Shown piece by piece: positions 8,154-16,180 of a DNA stretch of 64,000 nucleotides. Every line of letters begins with the position of its first letter. Positions within the stretch are counted from its first letter, which is position 1. Under the pieces are notes generated by a model. It searched no databases. It worked only from the letters and a program-made list of their open reading frames with translations, and had not been told where the DNA came from. The translations under genes were made by a program, and so were the position numbers. Source of the DNA: Salinicoccus halodurans. Lineage in GTDB: Bacteria; Bacillota; Bacilli; Staphylococcales; Salinicoccaceae. Location of the stretch: assembly GCF_900114445.1 (NCBI RefSeq), contig NZ_FOTB01000001.1, positions 678,937 to 742,936 of the forward strand, given 5' to 3'.

Positions 8154-9080
8154 ATGAAATTTACAGTTCTCGGTTCCGGGGCAGGCATTCCTTCAAGAAC
8201 CCGAAACACACAAAGCTATATTCTCGATGTGGTGGAGGAAATCAATCAATATTTTCTGATCGACGCATCAGAAGGTGTGCAGCATCGTATATTACATACG
8301 ACTGTACGCCCCTCTAAAATAAAACATATATTCATCACACATCTGCACGGTGATCATATTTACGGACTTCCAGGGTTTTTATCTTCGCGTGCCCATCAGG
8401 GCGGAGAAGACATCCCCCTAACCATTTATGGACCGCCCGGTTTGAAGGAATGGATCGGACTTACTTTAAAAACCAGCCATTCCCAATTGAATTATCCGGT
8501 CCATTATGAAGAAGTATCTCACAATGTACAGTATGAAGTCGAAGGTTTTACTGTAGACACATATTTACTGGACCATACCATTGACAGTTATATGTATGTA
8601 TTCAATGAACCGGAAAAACTTGGAAAACTGAATACGGATAAACTGAAAGCGATAGGCATACAGCCCGGTCCTTCATATAAGGAGATTAAAAACTCCGGCA
8701 CATTTTCTCATGAAGGTGTCACATATGATACGAAAGCGTTTCTCAGCGATCCTGTTCCCGGCAGGAAAGTATCTGTACATGGTGACACCAGGGTGATTAC
8801 AAAACCCGATTATCTTTCCCTTTTGGAAGGTTCCGATCTGATTGTGCATGAAGCCACCTACCTGGAAAGGGAAATAGAAAAAGCACACATGTATTTCCAT
8901 TCAGAAATACACAATGTGCTTCAGAATTTCTCTCAGATCGATTACCGGAAGATTCTGTTCAGCCATATCAGCAACCGGTATGACGAAGATGATATCAGAC
9001 TGATCAAGGAGACACTGGATGAACATGTGTCCATCGCACATGATTATCTTGAAATTACCATCCCGCGTATTTCTTTATAA
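8154..9080 (+). CDS. rnz: Ribonuclease Z (tRNA 3'-processing endonuclease)
   Basis: 308 residues, the standard bacterial short form. The metallo-beta-lactamase metal motif HLHGDH is at about 63-68. Further ligands are seen in VHGDT (about 205) and the C-terminal SHIS segment. It cleaves tRNA precursors after the discriminator base when CCA is not encoded, leaving the CCA-adding enzyme (cca at 47600) to finish the end. AGGTGA precedes the ATG. It converges with the hydrolase gene, and the two reading frames overlap by 26 bases at 9055-9080. Confidence 0.93.
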   Translation: MKFTVLGSGAGIPSRTRNTQSYILDVVEEINQYFLIDASEGVQHRILHTTVRPSKIKHIFITHLHGDHIYGLPGFLSSRAHQGGEDIPLTIYGPPGLKEWIGLTLKTSHSQLNYPVHYEEVSHNVQYEVEGFTVDTYLLDHTIDSYMYVFNEPEKLGKLNTDKLKAIGIQPGPSYKEIKNSGTFSHEGVTYDTKAFLSDPVPGRKVSVHGDTRVITKPDYLSLLEGSDLIVHEATYLEREIEKAHMYFHSEIHNVLQNFSQIDYRKILFSHISNRYDEDDIRLIKETLDEHVSIAHDYLEITIPRISL

Positions 9081-9975
9081 AGGAATCCACGGTTTCCCTG
9101 TAATTTTTCGGATTCCTGTTATAGCTTTCAACATGCCCGCCGCGTTCAGGGTACCAGGCCACCTTTGGTGGCTTTTTCTTATCATATAATTGTTTGCTCT
9201 GTTCATATGGAATGAACTTATCCGGTTTTGAGTGGATGAAAAGCATCGGCTGTTCAATTTTTTCTATCACACGGATGGGTGACACTTTAAATAGTGAAAA
9301 ACGGCTTCTTATCCTGAAGAAAATGTTAGTGAAGAATAAAACGAATGGAGAACCTATTTTAGTGTATTGGCTGAATATGTTCGTCAGCTCATCTCCGAGC
9401 GTCGAGAAAGAGGCATCCGATATATAGAACTTCGCCCTGTTGGACAGCTCACCGGCATATAGTATCATTGTGGCTGCTCCCATGGATTCTCCGTGAACTC
9501 CCACTTCTATATCGGGACCATAATGCTCAAAAAGATGATCGATGACGGTCTCCAGATCATATTTTTCATAAAATCCGTAAGTCGAGTGGACGCCCCCTGT
9601 ATTGCCATGACGCCTTGCGTCATATATTACAGCATTATATCCCATTTCCACGAACATATTCAAATATTTGATTGAACTGATTTTATTCTCCGTGACGCCG
9701 TGACACAGTACTATCCAATTGTCTGTATCATTCGGATGGACGAAAACTGCATTGATACTGTAGTCAAATCTGGAAGGAATCAGTACATCGTCCTGTTTCA
9801 GTTTCTGGAATTCTTCCATATTCAGGCGTTTGGCACGAGTTTCACGCCGTTTGATAACTTCCACATCTCTTAATTTGAAAAACAGAATCTGGCTGGAAGC
9901 GTAGTATCCGAGAGAAACCAGGAAAACAATTAAAGATGATATGGCTGCAATCAGCCATTTAATCATCGATTTCAT
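9055..9975 (-). CDS. Membrane-anchored alpha/beta hydrolase (YqkD-like)
   Basis: 306 residues. A single N-terminal hydrophobic helix (about 5-30) probably anchors it, with the hydrolase domain outside the cell. The nucleophile elbow is GESMGA near 164. The acid is likely the Asp in HSKPDKF and the base the His in GGHVES near the C-terminus. YqkD of B. subtilis has the same layout and neighbours; substrate unknown. Its ATG overlaps the aldo/keto reductase stop (ATGA, 9972-9975), indicating translational coupling. The 3' end overlaps rnz antisense. Confidence 0.82.
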   Translation of the reverse strand: MKSMIKWLIAAISSLIVFLVSLGYYASSQILFFKLRDVEVIKRRETRAKRLNMEEFQKLKQDDVLIPSRFDYSINAVFVHPNDTDNWIVLCHGVTENKISSIKYLNMFVEMGYNAVIYDARRHGNTGGVHSTYGFYEKYDLETVIDHLFEHYGPDIEVGVHGESMGAATMILYAGELSNRAKFYISDASFSTLGDELTNIFSQYTKIGSPFVLFFTNIFFRIRSRFSLFKVSPIRVIEKIEQPMLFIHSKPDKFIPYEQSKQLYDKKKPPKVAWYPERGGHVESYNRNPKNYRETVDSFIKKYAGW

Positions 9976-10883
9976 ATTCTATGCTCTCCGTATTTCAAAG
10001 TTTTTACCGCCTTCAGAATCCTGCTGTATTCCTGTTCTGTCAAATCTTCGGTTTTGCCATAGCTCTTCAGGTTGTCATTCAACTGTTCGAGACTGCTCAC
10101 GCCGTTGACAATCACTGCGTTATTTTTTCTCAAAAAGGCATAGGAGAGGGCGGTCAGGTCTGAATTGAGGCGTGCAAGAGCGTCGATTGATTCTTTCAGT
10201 TCATCTTTCGAGTAGTCGAGGATACCTGACTCAAATTTTTCTTCCAGCACTTTTGAGGATTTGTGGCTCATAAGCCCCTTCATTACCGGTCCCCGTGCAA
10301 GCGGCCGGATGTCGCCCAGTGTCTCCATCACTTCGAGAGGACGATTATCGATCGGATTGAATTGCATCATCAGAGTGGCCATTGAACTGTGTTTTCTGTA
10401 ATAATCAATGACGTTCATACGGATGGAAGAGATCCCGTAACTTCTGATCACACCGTCCTGCTTCAGGTCTTCAAAAGCCTGGATTGTTTCATCTTTATCA
10501 TCTTCGATGGTTCCCCCGTGCAGCTGATACAGATCGATTTGATCGATGCCGAGACGATGAAGGGAATCCTTGACTGCCTCTTTAATATAGGAGGCTCCCG
10601 GATTCCAAGCTATTTTTTCCTGTTTGGCTGCATCGAACTGGTTGCCGACCTTTGTTCCGATGGTGAAATTGTATTGCGAACGGTATTTACTTAATATTTC
10701 ACCAACCATTTGTTCATTTTCTCCGAATTGGTAAAGATCTGCCGTATCAAAATACGTGATGCCTGCACTGAGTGCCGCTTCAATTATTTTCTCAGCTTCT
10801 GCTTTGTCATCAGTGGGAAGGTTCATGCATCCCAAAGAAAGTTCTGAAAGAGAAAGGCCGTCTTTAGTATTCAAGTTTCTCAT
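9972..10883 (-). CDS. Aldo/keto reductase (YqkF-like)
   Basis: 303 residues. NADPH-dependent TIM-barrel reductase with the family pattern: GCMN near the first strand, FDTADLY with the catalytic Asp and Tyr (about 46-53), GTKVGN with the Lys, and YQLHGG near 119 carrying the His position. The physiological substrate is unknown. AAAGGA precedes the ATG. It is the first gene of a two-gene minus-strand operon with the YqkD-like hydrolase, as in B. subtilis (yqkF, yqkD), beside divergent nudF. Confidence 0.87.
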   Translation of the reverse strand: MRNLNTKDGLSLSELSLGCMNLPTDDKAEAEKIIEAALSAGITYFDTADLYQFGENEQMVGEILSKYRSQYNFTIGTKVGNQFDAAKQEKIAWNPGASYIKEAVKDSLHRLGIDQIDLYQLHGGTIEDDKDETIQAFEDLKQDGVIRSYGISSIRMNVIDYYRKHSSMATLMMQFNPIDNRPLEVMETLGDIRPLARGPVMKGLMSHKSSKVLEEKFESGILDYSKDELKESIDALARLNSDLTALSYAFLRKNNAVIVNGVSSLEQLNDNLKSYGKTEDLTEQEYSRILKAVKTLKYGEHRI

Positions 10884-10927
10884 TTAAATCAGTCCTTTTT
10901 TAATAATCGTTTAATGCATACATTCCA

Positions 10928-10936
10928 ATTATAGCA
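10928..10936 (-). promoter_or_regulatory. Extended -10 promoter of the aldo/keto reductase operon
   Basis: TGCTATAAT on the minus strand, 45 bases before the ATG. The -10 sits inside a short palindrome (CAATT, five bases, AATTG at 10926-10940) that could be an operator. Rest of the 245-base gap to nudF: nothing else convincing; weak -35-like TTGTCC at 11041 with an AT-rich -10 region (11064-11072) may drive nudF. Confidence 0.5.
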
Positions 10937-11128
10937 ATTGTAACGCCATTCTTGCAGTAATGTGCAAAAATCACCCCATTAAACCAATTGCTTCAGGGTA
11001 AGGAATATGGGAACATATTCATGAGGGTATAGTTTACATATTGTCCGAATTCCGATGGACGATATATATGATACCATGTATATTTGATAATGGACACGAG
11101 GTTTCCTATATTGGAAAGGAAGTTAATC

Positions 11129-11683
11129 ATGACGGAAAATAATAATTACAATCATCTTAAGGAAAAGATTATCCACGTGGACAGAGTATTTGACGGCAAA
11201 GTGATACAGGTCGATCATGACACTGTCGAACTGCCGAATGGAGAACAGTCCAAAAGGGAAATCGTCTATCATAACGGGGCCGTCTGTCTGATTGCAGTGC
11301 ATGAAGATATTATGTATTTTGTCAGACAGTATCGTATTGCACCGGATGAATTCCTGCTGGAAATCCCTGCCGGCAAGATTGAAAAAGGGGATTTTCCCGA
11401 AGCTTCTGCGAAGCGTGAACTGGAAGAGGAAATCGGGGCAGCGGCAGACAGACTGGAACTGATCCATGAATTTTACGTCTCTCCGGGGTTTTCAAATGAA
11501 TTTGTCTATCTCTATGAAGCAAAAGATATAAAAATGCAAACTCAGAAGCTGGATGATGATGAATTTCTGGATGTTGCAAAAATCCCGCTTCAGAATCTCA
11601 GGCAGATACTGTCGGATGGATCAGTCAGAGATTCCAAAACAATCATTGCAATTCAGTATGTAATTGAGAAGTACAATTTATAA
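11129..11683 (+). CDS. nudF: ADP-ribose pyrophosphatase (Nudix hydrolase)
   Basis: 184 residues. A complete Nudix box is present: GKIEKGD, then E, then REL.EE.GA, with all metal-binding glutamates. NudF splits ADP-ribose into AMP and ribose 5-phosphate. The ATG at 11129 is chosen because GGAAAGGAAG lies just before it; the frame is open upstream to 11084 but without a ribosome site. It precedes fur, matching the B. subtilis nudF...fur region. A PerR-type palindrome overlaps its stop codon. Confidence 0.9.
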   Translation: MTENNNYNHLKEKIIHVDRVFDGKVIQVDHDTVELPNGEQSKREIVYHNGAVCLIAVHEDIMYFVRQYRIAPDEFLLEIPAGKIEKGDFPEASAKRELEEEIGAAADRLELIHEFYVSPGFSNEFVYLYEAKDIKMQTQKLDDDEFLDVAKIPLQNLRQILSDGSVRDSKTIIAIQYVIEKYNL

Positions 11684-11692
11684 TCATTATAA
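11678..11692. promoter_or_regulatory. Perfect PerR/Fur-type 7-1-7 palindrome upstream of fur
   Basis: TTATAATCATTATAA is an exact 7-1-7 inverted repeat and matches the PerR box consensus (TTATAATNATTATAA) in every position. It overlaps the nudF stop codon and lies 68 bases before the fur start, just above the predicted fur promoter. In S. aureus, fur belongs to the PerR regulon, so control by PerR is the likely reading. Fur itself recognises closely related sites. Confidence 0.75.
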
Positions 11693-11700
11693 ATAAGTCT

Positions 11701-11729
11701 TTTAAAATAGTTGTAAATTCGATATAATG
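11701..11729 (+). promoter_or_regulatory. Candidate promoter of fur
   Basis: TTTTAA (11701-11706), 17 bases, TATAAT (11724-11729), 31 bases before the GTG start. The -10 is consensus and the -35 weak. The PerR-type box ends nine bases above the -35. Confidence 0.55.
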
Positions 11730-11760
11730 TTTGTGATTATCAAACAAAGTAGGTGAACAC

Positions 11761-12204
11761 GTGGAAAACAGGATTGAGAGAATTAAAGACGCACTGCAGG
11801 AGGCAAGATATAAACTTACGCCTCAGCGGGAAGTGACGGTCCGGGTTCTGCTTGAGAATGAAAAGGATCATTTAAGTGCAGAGGATGTCTTTATGAAAGT
11901 AAAGGACAAATATCCTGAAATCGGACTGGCGACTGTCTACCGCACACTGGAATTGCTGAGTGATCTGAAGGTTCTCGACAAAATAAACTTCGGCGACGGG
12001 GTCAGCCGCTATGATCTCAGGAAAGAGGGCGCCAACCATTTCCACCATCACCTTGTCTGTATGGAATGCGGCTCGGTTGAAGAAATCGAGGAGGACCTGC
12101 TGACAGAAGCAGAAAAAATTGTAGAAAAAGATTACAATTTCAAAGTCCTGGATCATCGACTCACTTTCCATGGTGTTTGCAAAAAATGCCAGGAGAAGGA
12201 GTGA
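11761..12204 (+). CDS. fur: Fur-family metalloregulator
   Basis: 147 residues, Fur/PerR/Zur fold. The N-terminal winged helix includes LATVYRTLELL. The metal region HFHHHLVC (about 97-104) is followed by structural CMEC and C-terminal CKKC pairs. It most likely represses iron-uptake genes with Fe2+. The family member is assigned as Fur mainly from its place between nudF and xerD, as in B. subtilis; PerR and Zur are alternatives. GTG start with AGTAGGTGA upstream. The xerD start follows three bases after the stop, so the two are co-transcribed. Confidence 0.88.
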   Translation: MENRIERIKDALQEARYKLTPQREVTVRVLLENEKDHLSAEDVFMKVKDKYPEIGLATVYRTLELLSDLKVLDKINFGDGVSRYDLRKEGANHFHHHLVCMECGSVEEIEEDLLTEAEKIVEKDYNFKVLDHRLTFHGVCKKCQEKE

Positions 12205-12207
12205 CAG

Positions 12208-13098
12208 ATGGATTTGGAAAGAAATATAGATGAGTACCTGCTTTTTTTGAGTGTAGAAAAGGGGCTGAGCCAGGCTTCGATCAGTTCCTACAGGCAGGAT
12301 CTGAAACAATACGAGGTTTTTCTGGAAGAAAGGAAAATCCGGGATTACAGTACTGTTGACACAGAACTGATCATCTCATTCCTCAAACTTTTAAAAGAAA
12401 GCGGGAAAAGTGGGAAAACCATCACCCGGATGCAGTCGACGCTCAGAAATTATCATCAATTTCTGTTAAATGAAAATGTTGTGACCAGCAACCCGGCACT
12501 GCGCCTGCATTCAATTAAAGAAGATAAGAAACTGCCCGTCTATCTGACCGTTGAAGAGATGGAGACACTTTTGAAAACACCCGACGCATCGACAGCTGGT
12601 GTCAGGGACAAGGCGATGATGGAGCTGCTCTACGCTTCAGGCCTCCGCGTCAGTGAAGTCATCGACATAAAAACGACGGATTTAAATACCGATATGGGAT
12701 TCATCCGTGTAAGGGGCAAAGGCAGCAAAGAGAGGATTGTACCGATGACCGACCATGTAGGCAGGCTTCTCACAAGCTACATAGCAAATGAAAGACTGTA
12801 TCTGCTCAAAGATGACAATGTGGATGCTTTATTCATTACAAACAGGGGTAAAGGTTTCACCAGGCAGGGATTATGGAAAACGATCAAAAAATATGAAATG
12901 CTGAGCGGTATCGGAAAAAATATTACACCGCACACTTTCAGACATTCATTTGCTACCCATCTGATTGAAAACGGCGCAGATCTGAGGGCTGTGCAGGAAA
13001 TGCTCGGGCATTCGGATATCAGTACAACCCAAATCTACACCCAGATATCTGCAGTTAAAATAAGAGAAATGTACACGCAATTCCATCCGAGAAAGTAG
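12208..13098 (+). CDS. xerD: Site-specific tyrosine recombinase XerD
   Basis: 296 residues, exactly the typical XerD length. An N-terminal SAM-like core-binding domain (about 1-85) precedes the catalytic domain. Catalytic residues are visible: Arg in ASGLRVSE, Lys in GKGSKERIVP, H-x-x-R in HTFRHSFATH, His in LGHSD and the nucleophile Tyr in TQIYTQ near the end. With XerC it resolves chromosome dimers at dif. It is a core-genome recombinase here, not a mobile-element integrase: its neighbours fur and deoB are the conserved ones. Confidence 0.93.
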   Translation: MDLERNIDEYLLFLSVEKGLSQASISSYRQDLKQYEVFLEERKIRDYSTVDTELIISFLKLLKESGKSGKTITRMQSTLRNYHQFLLNENVVTSNPALRLHSIKEDKKLPVYLTVEEMETLLKTPDASTAGVRDKAMMELLYASGLRVSEVIDIKTTDLNTDMGFIRVRGKGSKERIVPMTDHVGRLLTSYIANERLYLLKDDNVDALFITNRGKGFTRQGLWKTIKKYEMLSGIGKNITPHTFRHSFATHLIENGADLRAVQEMLGHSDISTTQIYTQISAVKIREMYTQFHPRK

Positions 13099-13107
13099 GA
13101 GATATTA

Positions 13108-14280
13108 ATGTTTAATAAAATTCACCTCATCGTCCTTGATTCAGTGGGAATAGGGGAACAGCACGATGCAAAACAATTCGGAGATGAAGGTGCCCATACT
13201 TTAAGGCACACCCTGGAATCTTATCCGGTAAAACTTCCGAACCTGGAAAGTTTAGGTCTCGGCTGCATCGATCCACTCCCGGGCGTGGACTGCTCCGCGG
13301 AGCCGGAAGCATTCTACAGTAAGATGAATGAAGTGTCGCAGGGCAAGGATACAATGACGGGACACTGGGAAATTGCCGGACTGAACATTGAAGAACCTTT
13401 CAAAGTCTATCCGGACGGTTTCCCTGAAGCACTTCTTGATAAGATCCGCGAAGCAACAGGAAGAGGAATTGTGGGCAACAAACCTGCAAGCGGTACGGAA
13501 ATTATCAAGGAATACGGAGAGCATCAGATGGAAACCGGGGATCTCATCGTCTATACTTCAAATGATCCTGTGCTCCAGATTGCCGCACACGAAGAAGTTA
13601 TCCCGCTGGAGGAGCTCTACGATATCTGCGAGAAGGTGCGGGCCATGACGACAGATCCGGAATTCCTCGTCGGAAGAATCATTGCCAGACCGTATGTCGG
13701 GGATTCAAAAGAGACTTTCACCCGCACGGAAAACCGTCATGACTATGCACTGGAGCCCTTTGGCAGAACAGTGCTTAATGCACTAGAAGATAACGGCAAT
13801 GATGTCATTGCGATTGGCAAGATCGATGATATTTTCACGAGTTCCGGAATCACAGAAGCTGTACGCAGTAAAAACAATGAAGATGGCGTAGATAAACTTC
13901 TGGAAGTGATGGACAAAGACTTCAACGGTATTTCATTCCTTAATCTTGTGGACTTTGATGCATTATACGGACACAGACGTGATCCAAAAGGATACAGCAA
14001 TGCACTGAAGGCATTTGACGACCGTCTGCCGGAAATCACCTCTAAATTGAAAGATGACGATCTCCTGATCATTACAGCGGACCATGGGAATGATCCGACT
14101 TTCACCGGTACTGATCACACAAGGGAAAGCGTTCCTCTATTGGTCAAAGCCGGCAAAGATATGGCCTATGGTAAAATCAGCGATTCAGATACATTCAGTA
14201 ATATTGCCGCTACCATTGCCGACAACTTTAAAATCGAATACCAGACTCATGGCAAAAGCCTGCTTCAGGAGCTCAACTAA
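13108..14280 (+). CDS. deoB: Phosphopentomutase
   Basis: 390 residues. Alkaline-phosphatase-superfamily mutase that interconverts ribose or deoxyribose 1-phosphate and 5-phosphate in nucleoside salvage. Metal-binding features are visible: VLDSVGIG at the start, KDTMTGHWE near 77 (phospho-acceptor Thr), and the C-terminal [10 protein letters not shown] and DHTRE segments. TAGGAG precedes the ATG. Relatives often have a purine nucleoside phosphorylase gene next; here there is only a 27-residue peptide gene and a terminator. Confidence 0.94.
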   Translation: MFNKIHLIVLDSVGIGEQHDAKQFGDEGAHTLRHTLESYPVKLPNLESLGLGCIDPLPGVDCSAEPEAFYSKMNEVSQGKDTMTGHWEIAGLNIEEPFKVYPDGFPEALLDKIREATGRGIVGNKPASGTEIIKEYGEHQMETGDLIVYTSNDPVLQIAAHEEVIPLEELYDICEKVRAMTTDPEFLVGRIIARPYVGDSKETFTRTENRHDYALEPFGRTVLNALEDNGNDVIAIGKIDDIFTSSGITEAVRSKNNEDGVDKLLEVMDKDFNGISFLNLVDFDALYGHRRDPKGYSNALKAFDDRLPEITSKLKDDDLLIITADHGNDPTFTGTDHTRESVPLLVKAGKDMAYGKISDSDTFSNIAATIADNFKIEYQTHGKSLLQELN

Positions 14281-14281
14281 T

Positions 14282-14365
14282 ATGAAGAACAGATACTCTG
14301 TCTTGATTTTCCTGCTTCTGTTTGCACTCATATGGGGCTTTGTGTACTGGATTTTCATAGTATAG
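14282..14365 (+). CDS. 27-residue hydrophobic membrane peptide, unknown function
   Basis: The frame starts one base after the deoB stop, with AGGAG ten bases before its ATG inside deoB. It encodes MKNR followed by an almost unbroken hydrophobic, Trp- and Phe-rich stretch of about 22 residues, ending IFIV. A basic N-terminus and one helix predict an inside-to-outside membrane peptide. The stop is immediately followed by the operon terminator, so the whole frame fits precisely between deoB and the hairpin. I do not recognise a family. It could be chance, but the ribosome site, placement and codon structure argue for translation. Confidence 0.5.
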   Translation: MKNRYSVLIFLLLFALIWGFVYWIFIV

Positions 14366-14395
14366 AAAACATCAATTCTGATGTTTTCTTTTTTT
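14365..14395 (+). terminator. Terminator of the fur-xerD-deoB operon
   Basis: A perfect 10-base stem (14365-14374 with 14379-14388), loop ATTC, then seven T. It overlaps the last codons of the convergent DUF309 gene. Confidence 0.9.
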
Positions 14396-14899
14396 GAGTG
14401 CGGCCTCCCGCTCCATTACAACATGCTCTCTGTCACGCAGCAGGTGCTTGTTGACTGTAAACTCGTCTGAGACCTTCTGATTCCTGCACCAGATGAGAAA
14501 ATCATCATATGGTAAATGGGGAAGGTACGCTTCATGAAGGCTGTGCAGCATTTCATCTGTAAGCGGAAAGTGCAATGGTTTGAATTTGACCGAAGACATA
14601 TTTTTGATGCGCTCTCCCATGACATCAATAAGAGAGGAATCCATGCCTGCCTTTTCGAGGCTGAACGGGTTTTCATCATATATCTTCAATGCTTTCCGGT
14701 ATGACTTTTTGGCACCGGCTGTATTCTGCCGTCTGTAGTGATATTCTCCCACGGCCATTAATATAAGAAAAACTTCCTGGTCTTCTTTCGTTCTCGCAGG
14801 CTTACTTTTCCATGCTTCTTCCATGATTTCATGGCATTCAAAGTAATCTTGCTTTATAATGAGTTCGTTATAGAATTCTAGCAGATTGGATATTTTCAA
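14372..14899 (-). CDS. DUF309 family protein (YpuF-like)
   Basis: 175 residues. The N-terminal domain carries the DUF309 pattern: F.ECHEIMEEAWK near 19-30, then a helix with VGEYHYRR and the A.KSYRKAL region. The biochemical role is unknown. It is divergent from scpA, as ypuF is beside scpAB in B. subtilis. The apparent start is TTG at 14899 (TTGAAAATATCC), with GGGAG about ten bases upstream; there is no ATG in a suitable place. The C-terminus overlaps the deoB terminator. Confidence 0.82.
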   Translation of the reverse strand: MKISNLLEFYNELIIKQDYFECHEIMEEAWKSKPARTKEDQEVFLILMAVGEYHYRRQNTAGAKKSYRKALKIYDENPFSLEKAGMDSSLIDVMGERIKNMSSVKFKPLHFPLTDEMLHSLHEAYLPHLPYDDFLIWCRNQKVSDEFTVNKHLLRDREHVVMEREAALKKRKHQN

Positions 14900-14931
14900 A
14901 GAAAGACAACTCCCAAGTCAGAGGTAATTTT

Positions 14932-15639
14932 ATGGATGTGTATAATGTAAAACTGGATATATTCGAAGGGCCGCTTGATCTGCTTCTCCATTTGATCAAG
15001 GAGCTCGAAATTGATATTTACGATATTCCGATGAAGACTCTTACAAAACAGTATATGGAATATATCGATCAAATGAAAGAACTTGAAATAAATATAGCGA
15101 GTGAATACCTGGTGATGGCAAGTGAACTTTTGAAGATAAAAAGCCATATGCTTCTGCCTGAACCCGCATATATGGAAGAAGAATATGAAGATCCACGCGA
15201 AGCGCTCATGGAACAATTATTGGAATATCAGAATTATAAGCAGTATGCTGAACAGCTCCAGTTCCTGAAAAACGAAAATGAAAAGATTTTTGTCAAAGCA
15301 CCCCACGAATTTGACGAAGAAGAAGTTGATGATGGTGAAGTGGATATCTCCCTGTCCGATCTTCTGGCTGCATATGAAAAAGTGCGGTCAAGAGTGTCCA
15401 TTGATCGGCCGATGAGTGTGACGATCCAGAGGGAAGCTGTTTCACGGGAGGAAGCTGAAGATTTTTTAAAAACCAGATTTTCAGGCTTAAAGAGACTGAA
15501 TTTCACAGAAATCTTCAGTTTCAACGAATCCAGATCGATGGTCGTGGCTGTGTTTATTACCATTTTGGAACAGGTGAAATCAAGAGAGCTTGCACTGCAC
15601 CCCGCATCCCGGGGGAATTTTGAAATTGAAAGGCTGTAG
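14932..15639 (+). CDS. scpA: Segregation and condensation protein A (kleisin)
   Basis: 235 residues. Kleisin subunit of the Smc-ScpAB condensin. The N-terminal FEGPLDLLLHLI motif that contacts the Smc neck is at about 9-20, the middle is acidic and partly disordered, and a C-terminal winged helix follows. AGAGG lies seven bases before the ATG. The scpB start is only five bases after the stop, consistent with stoichiometric synthesis of the complex. Confidence 0.95.
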   Translation: MDVYNVKLDIFEGPLDLLLHLIKELEIDIYDIPMKTLTKQYMEYIDQMKELEINIASEYLVMASELLKIKSHMLLPEPAYMEEEYEDPREALMEQLLEYQNYKQYAEQLQFLKNENEKIFVKAPHEFDEEEVDDGEVDISLSDLLAAYEKVRSRVSIDRPMSVTIQREAVSREEAEDFLKTRFSGLKRLNFTEIFSFNESRSMVVAVFITILEQVKSRELALHPASRGNFEIERL

Positions 15640-15644
15640 AAAGT

Positions 15645-16178
15645 ATGGATAAGATAGATATTATAGAAGGTCTTCTGTATGTCGCCGGAGACGTCGGCCT
15701 GCCGGAAGAGCAGCTGATCATGCATGTGCCGATCACACGGGAACAGCTGAACAATGAAGTGAGTAACTATGACCGTACCAATCTGATGATACGCAGACAT
15801 GGAGACCGCTTCTTCCTTGAGACGACTGTGGAAATGGAAAAGTATATACGCAGGATAATTGATGATAAACCTGCATCAAAACTATCCCAGGCGTCACTTG
15901 AAGTGCTTTCCATCGTTGCTTATAACCAGCCGGTTTCCCGGAACGATATAGAGATGCTGCGGGGCGTCGCTTCCGACGGTCCGGTATCCACTTTGACCGG
16001 CAAAGGACTTATTCAAAAAAAGCATCTGCAGGACACGCGCGCTGTACATTTTATAACTACGGATTATTTTCTCCAGATATTCGGTCTCAAATCACTAGAG
16101 GAGCTGCCGAGTCAGAAGGATATCATGGAGCAGGAAGAAATGGACTTGTTTTTCAACAGTATAGAGGAGGATGAATAG
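15645..16178 (+). CDS. scpB: Segregation and condensation protein B
   Basis: 177 residues. Two winged-helix domains; the family signature LSQASLEVLSIVAYNQPV and GVASDGPVSTL are present. It dimerises on ScpA and regulates Smc loading at the origin. An acidic tail ends the protein. It lies between scpA and rluB, with the rluB ATG two bases after its stop. Confidence 0.94.
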   Translation: MDKIDIIEGLLYVAGDVGLPEEQLIMHVPITREQLNNEVSNYDRTNLMIRRHGDRFFLETTVEMEKYIRRIIDDKPASKLSQASLEVLSIVAYNQPVSRNDIEMLRGVASDGPVSTLTGKGLIQKKHLQDTRAVHFITTDYFLQIFGLKSLEELPSQKDIMEQEEMDLFFNSIEEDE

Positions 16179-16180
16179 TT

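Noticed and set aside
9081-9117. Inverted repeat AGGAATCC...GGATTCCT after rnz
   Set aside because: Eight-base arms with a 21-base loop and no T run, inside the coding end of the hydrolase gene. Not a credible terminator.
10941-11060. LexA-like GAACATATTC near 11004 in the nudF upstream gap
   Set aside because: Only one good half-site; the Firmicute SOS box needs GAAC-N4-GTTC, which is not met.
11729-11743. Second Fur-like box between the fur promoter and start
   Set aside because: The right half matches ATTATCA but the left half only 4 of 7; total 11 of 15. Too weak to call beside the perfect box at 11678.
12208-13098. Tyrosine recombinase as a sign of a mobile element
   Set aside because: Length, motifs and the fur-xerD-deoB setting identify housekeeping XerD; no attachment repeats or phage genes are nearby.
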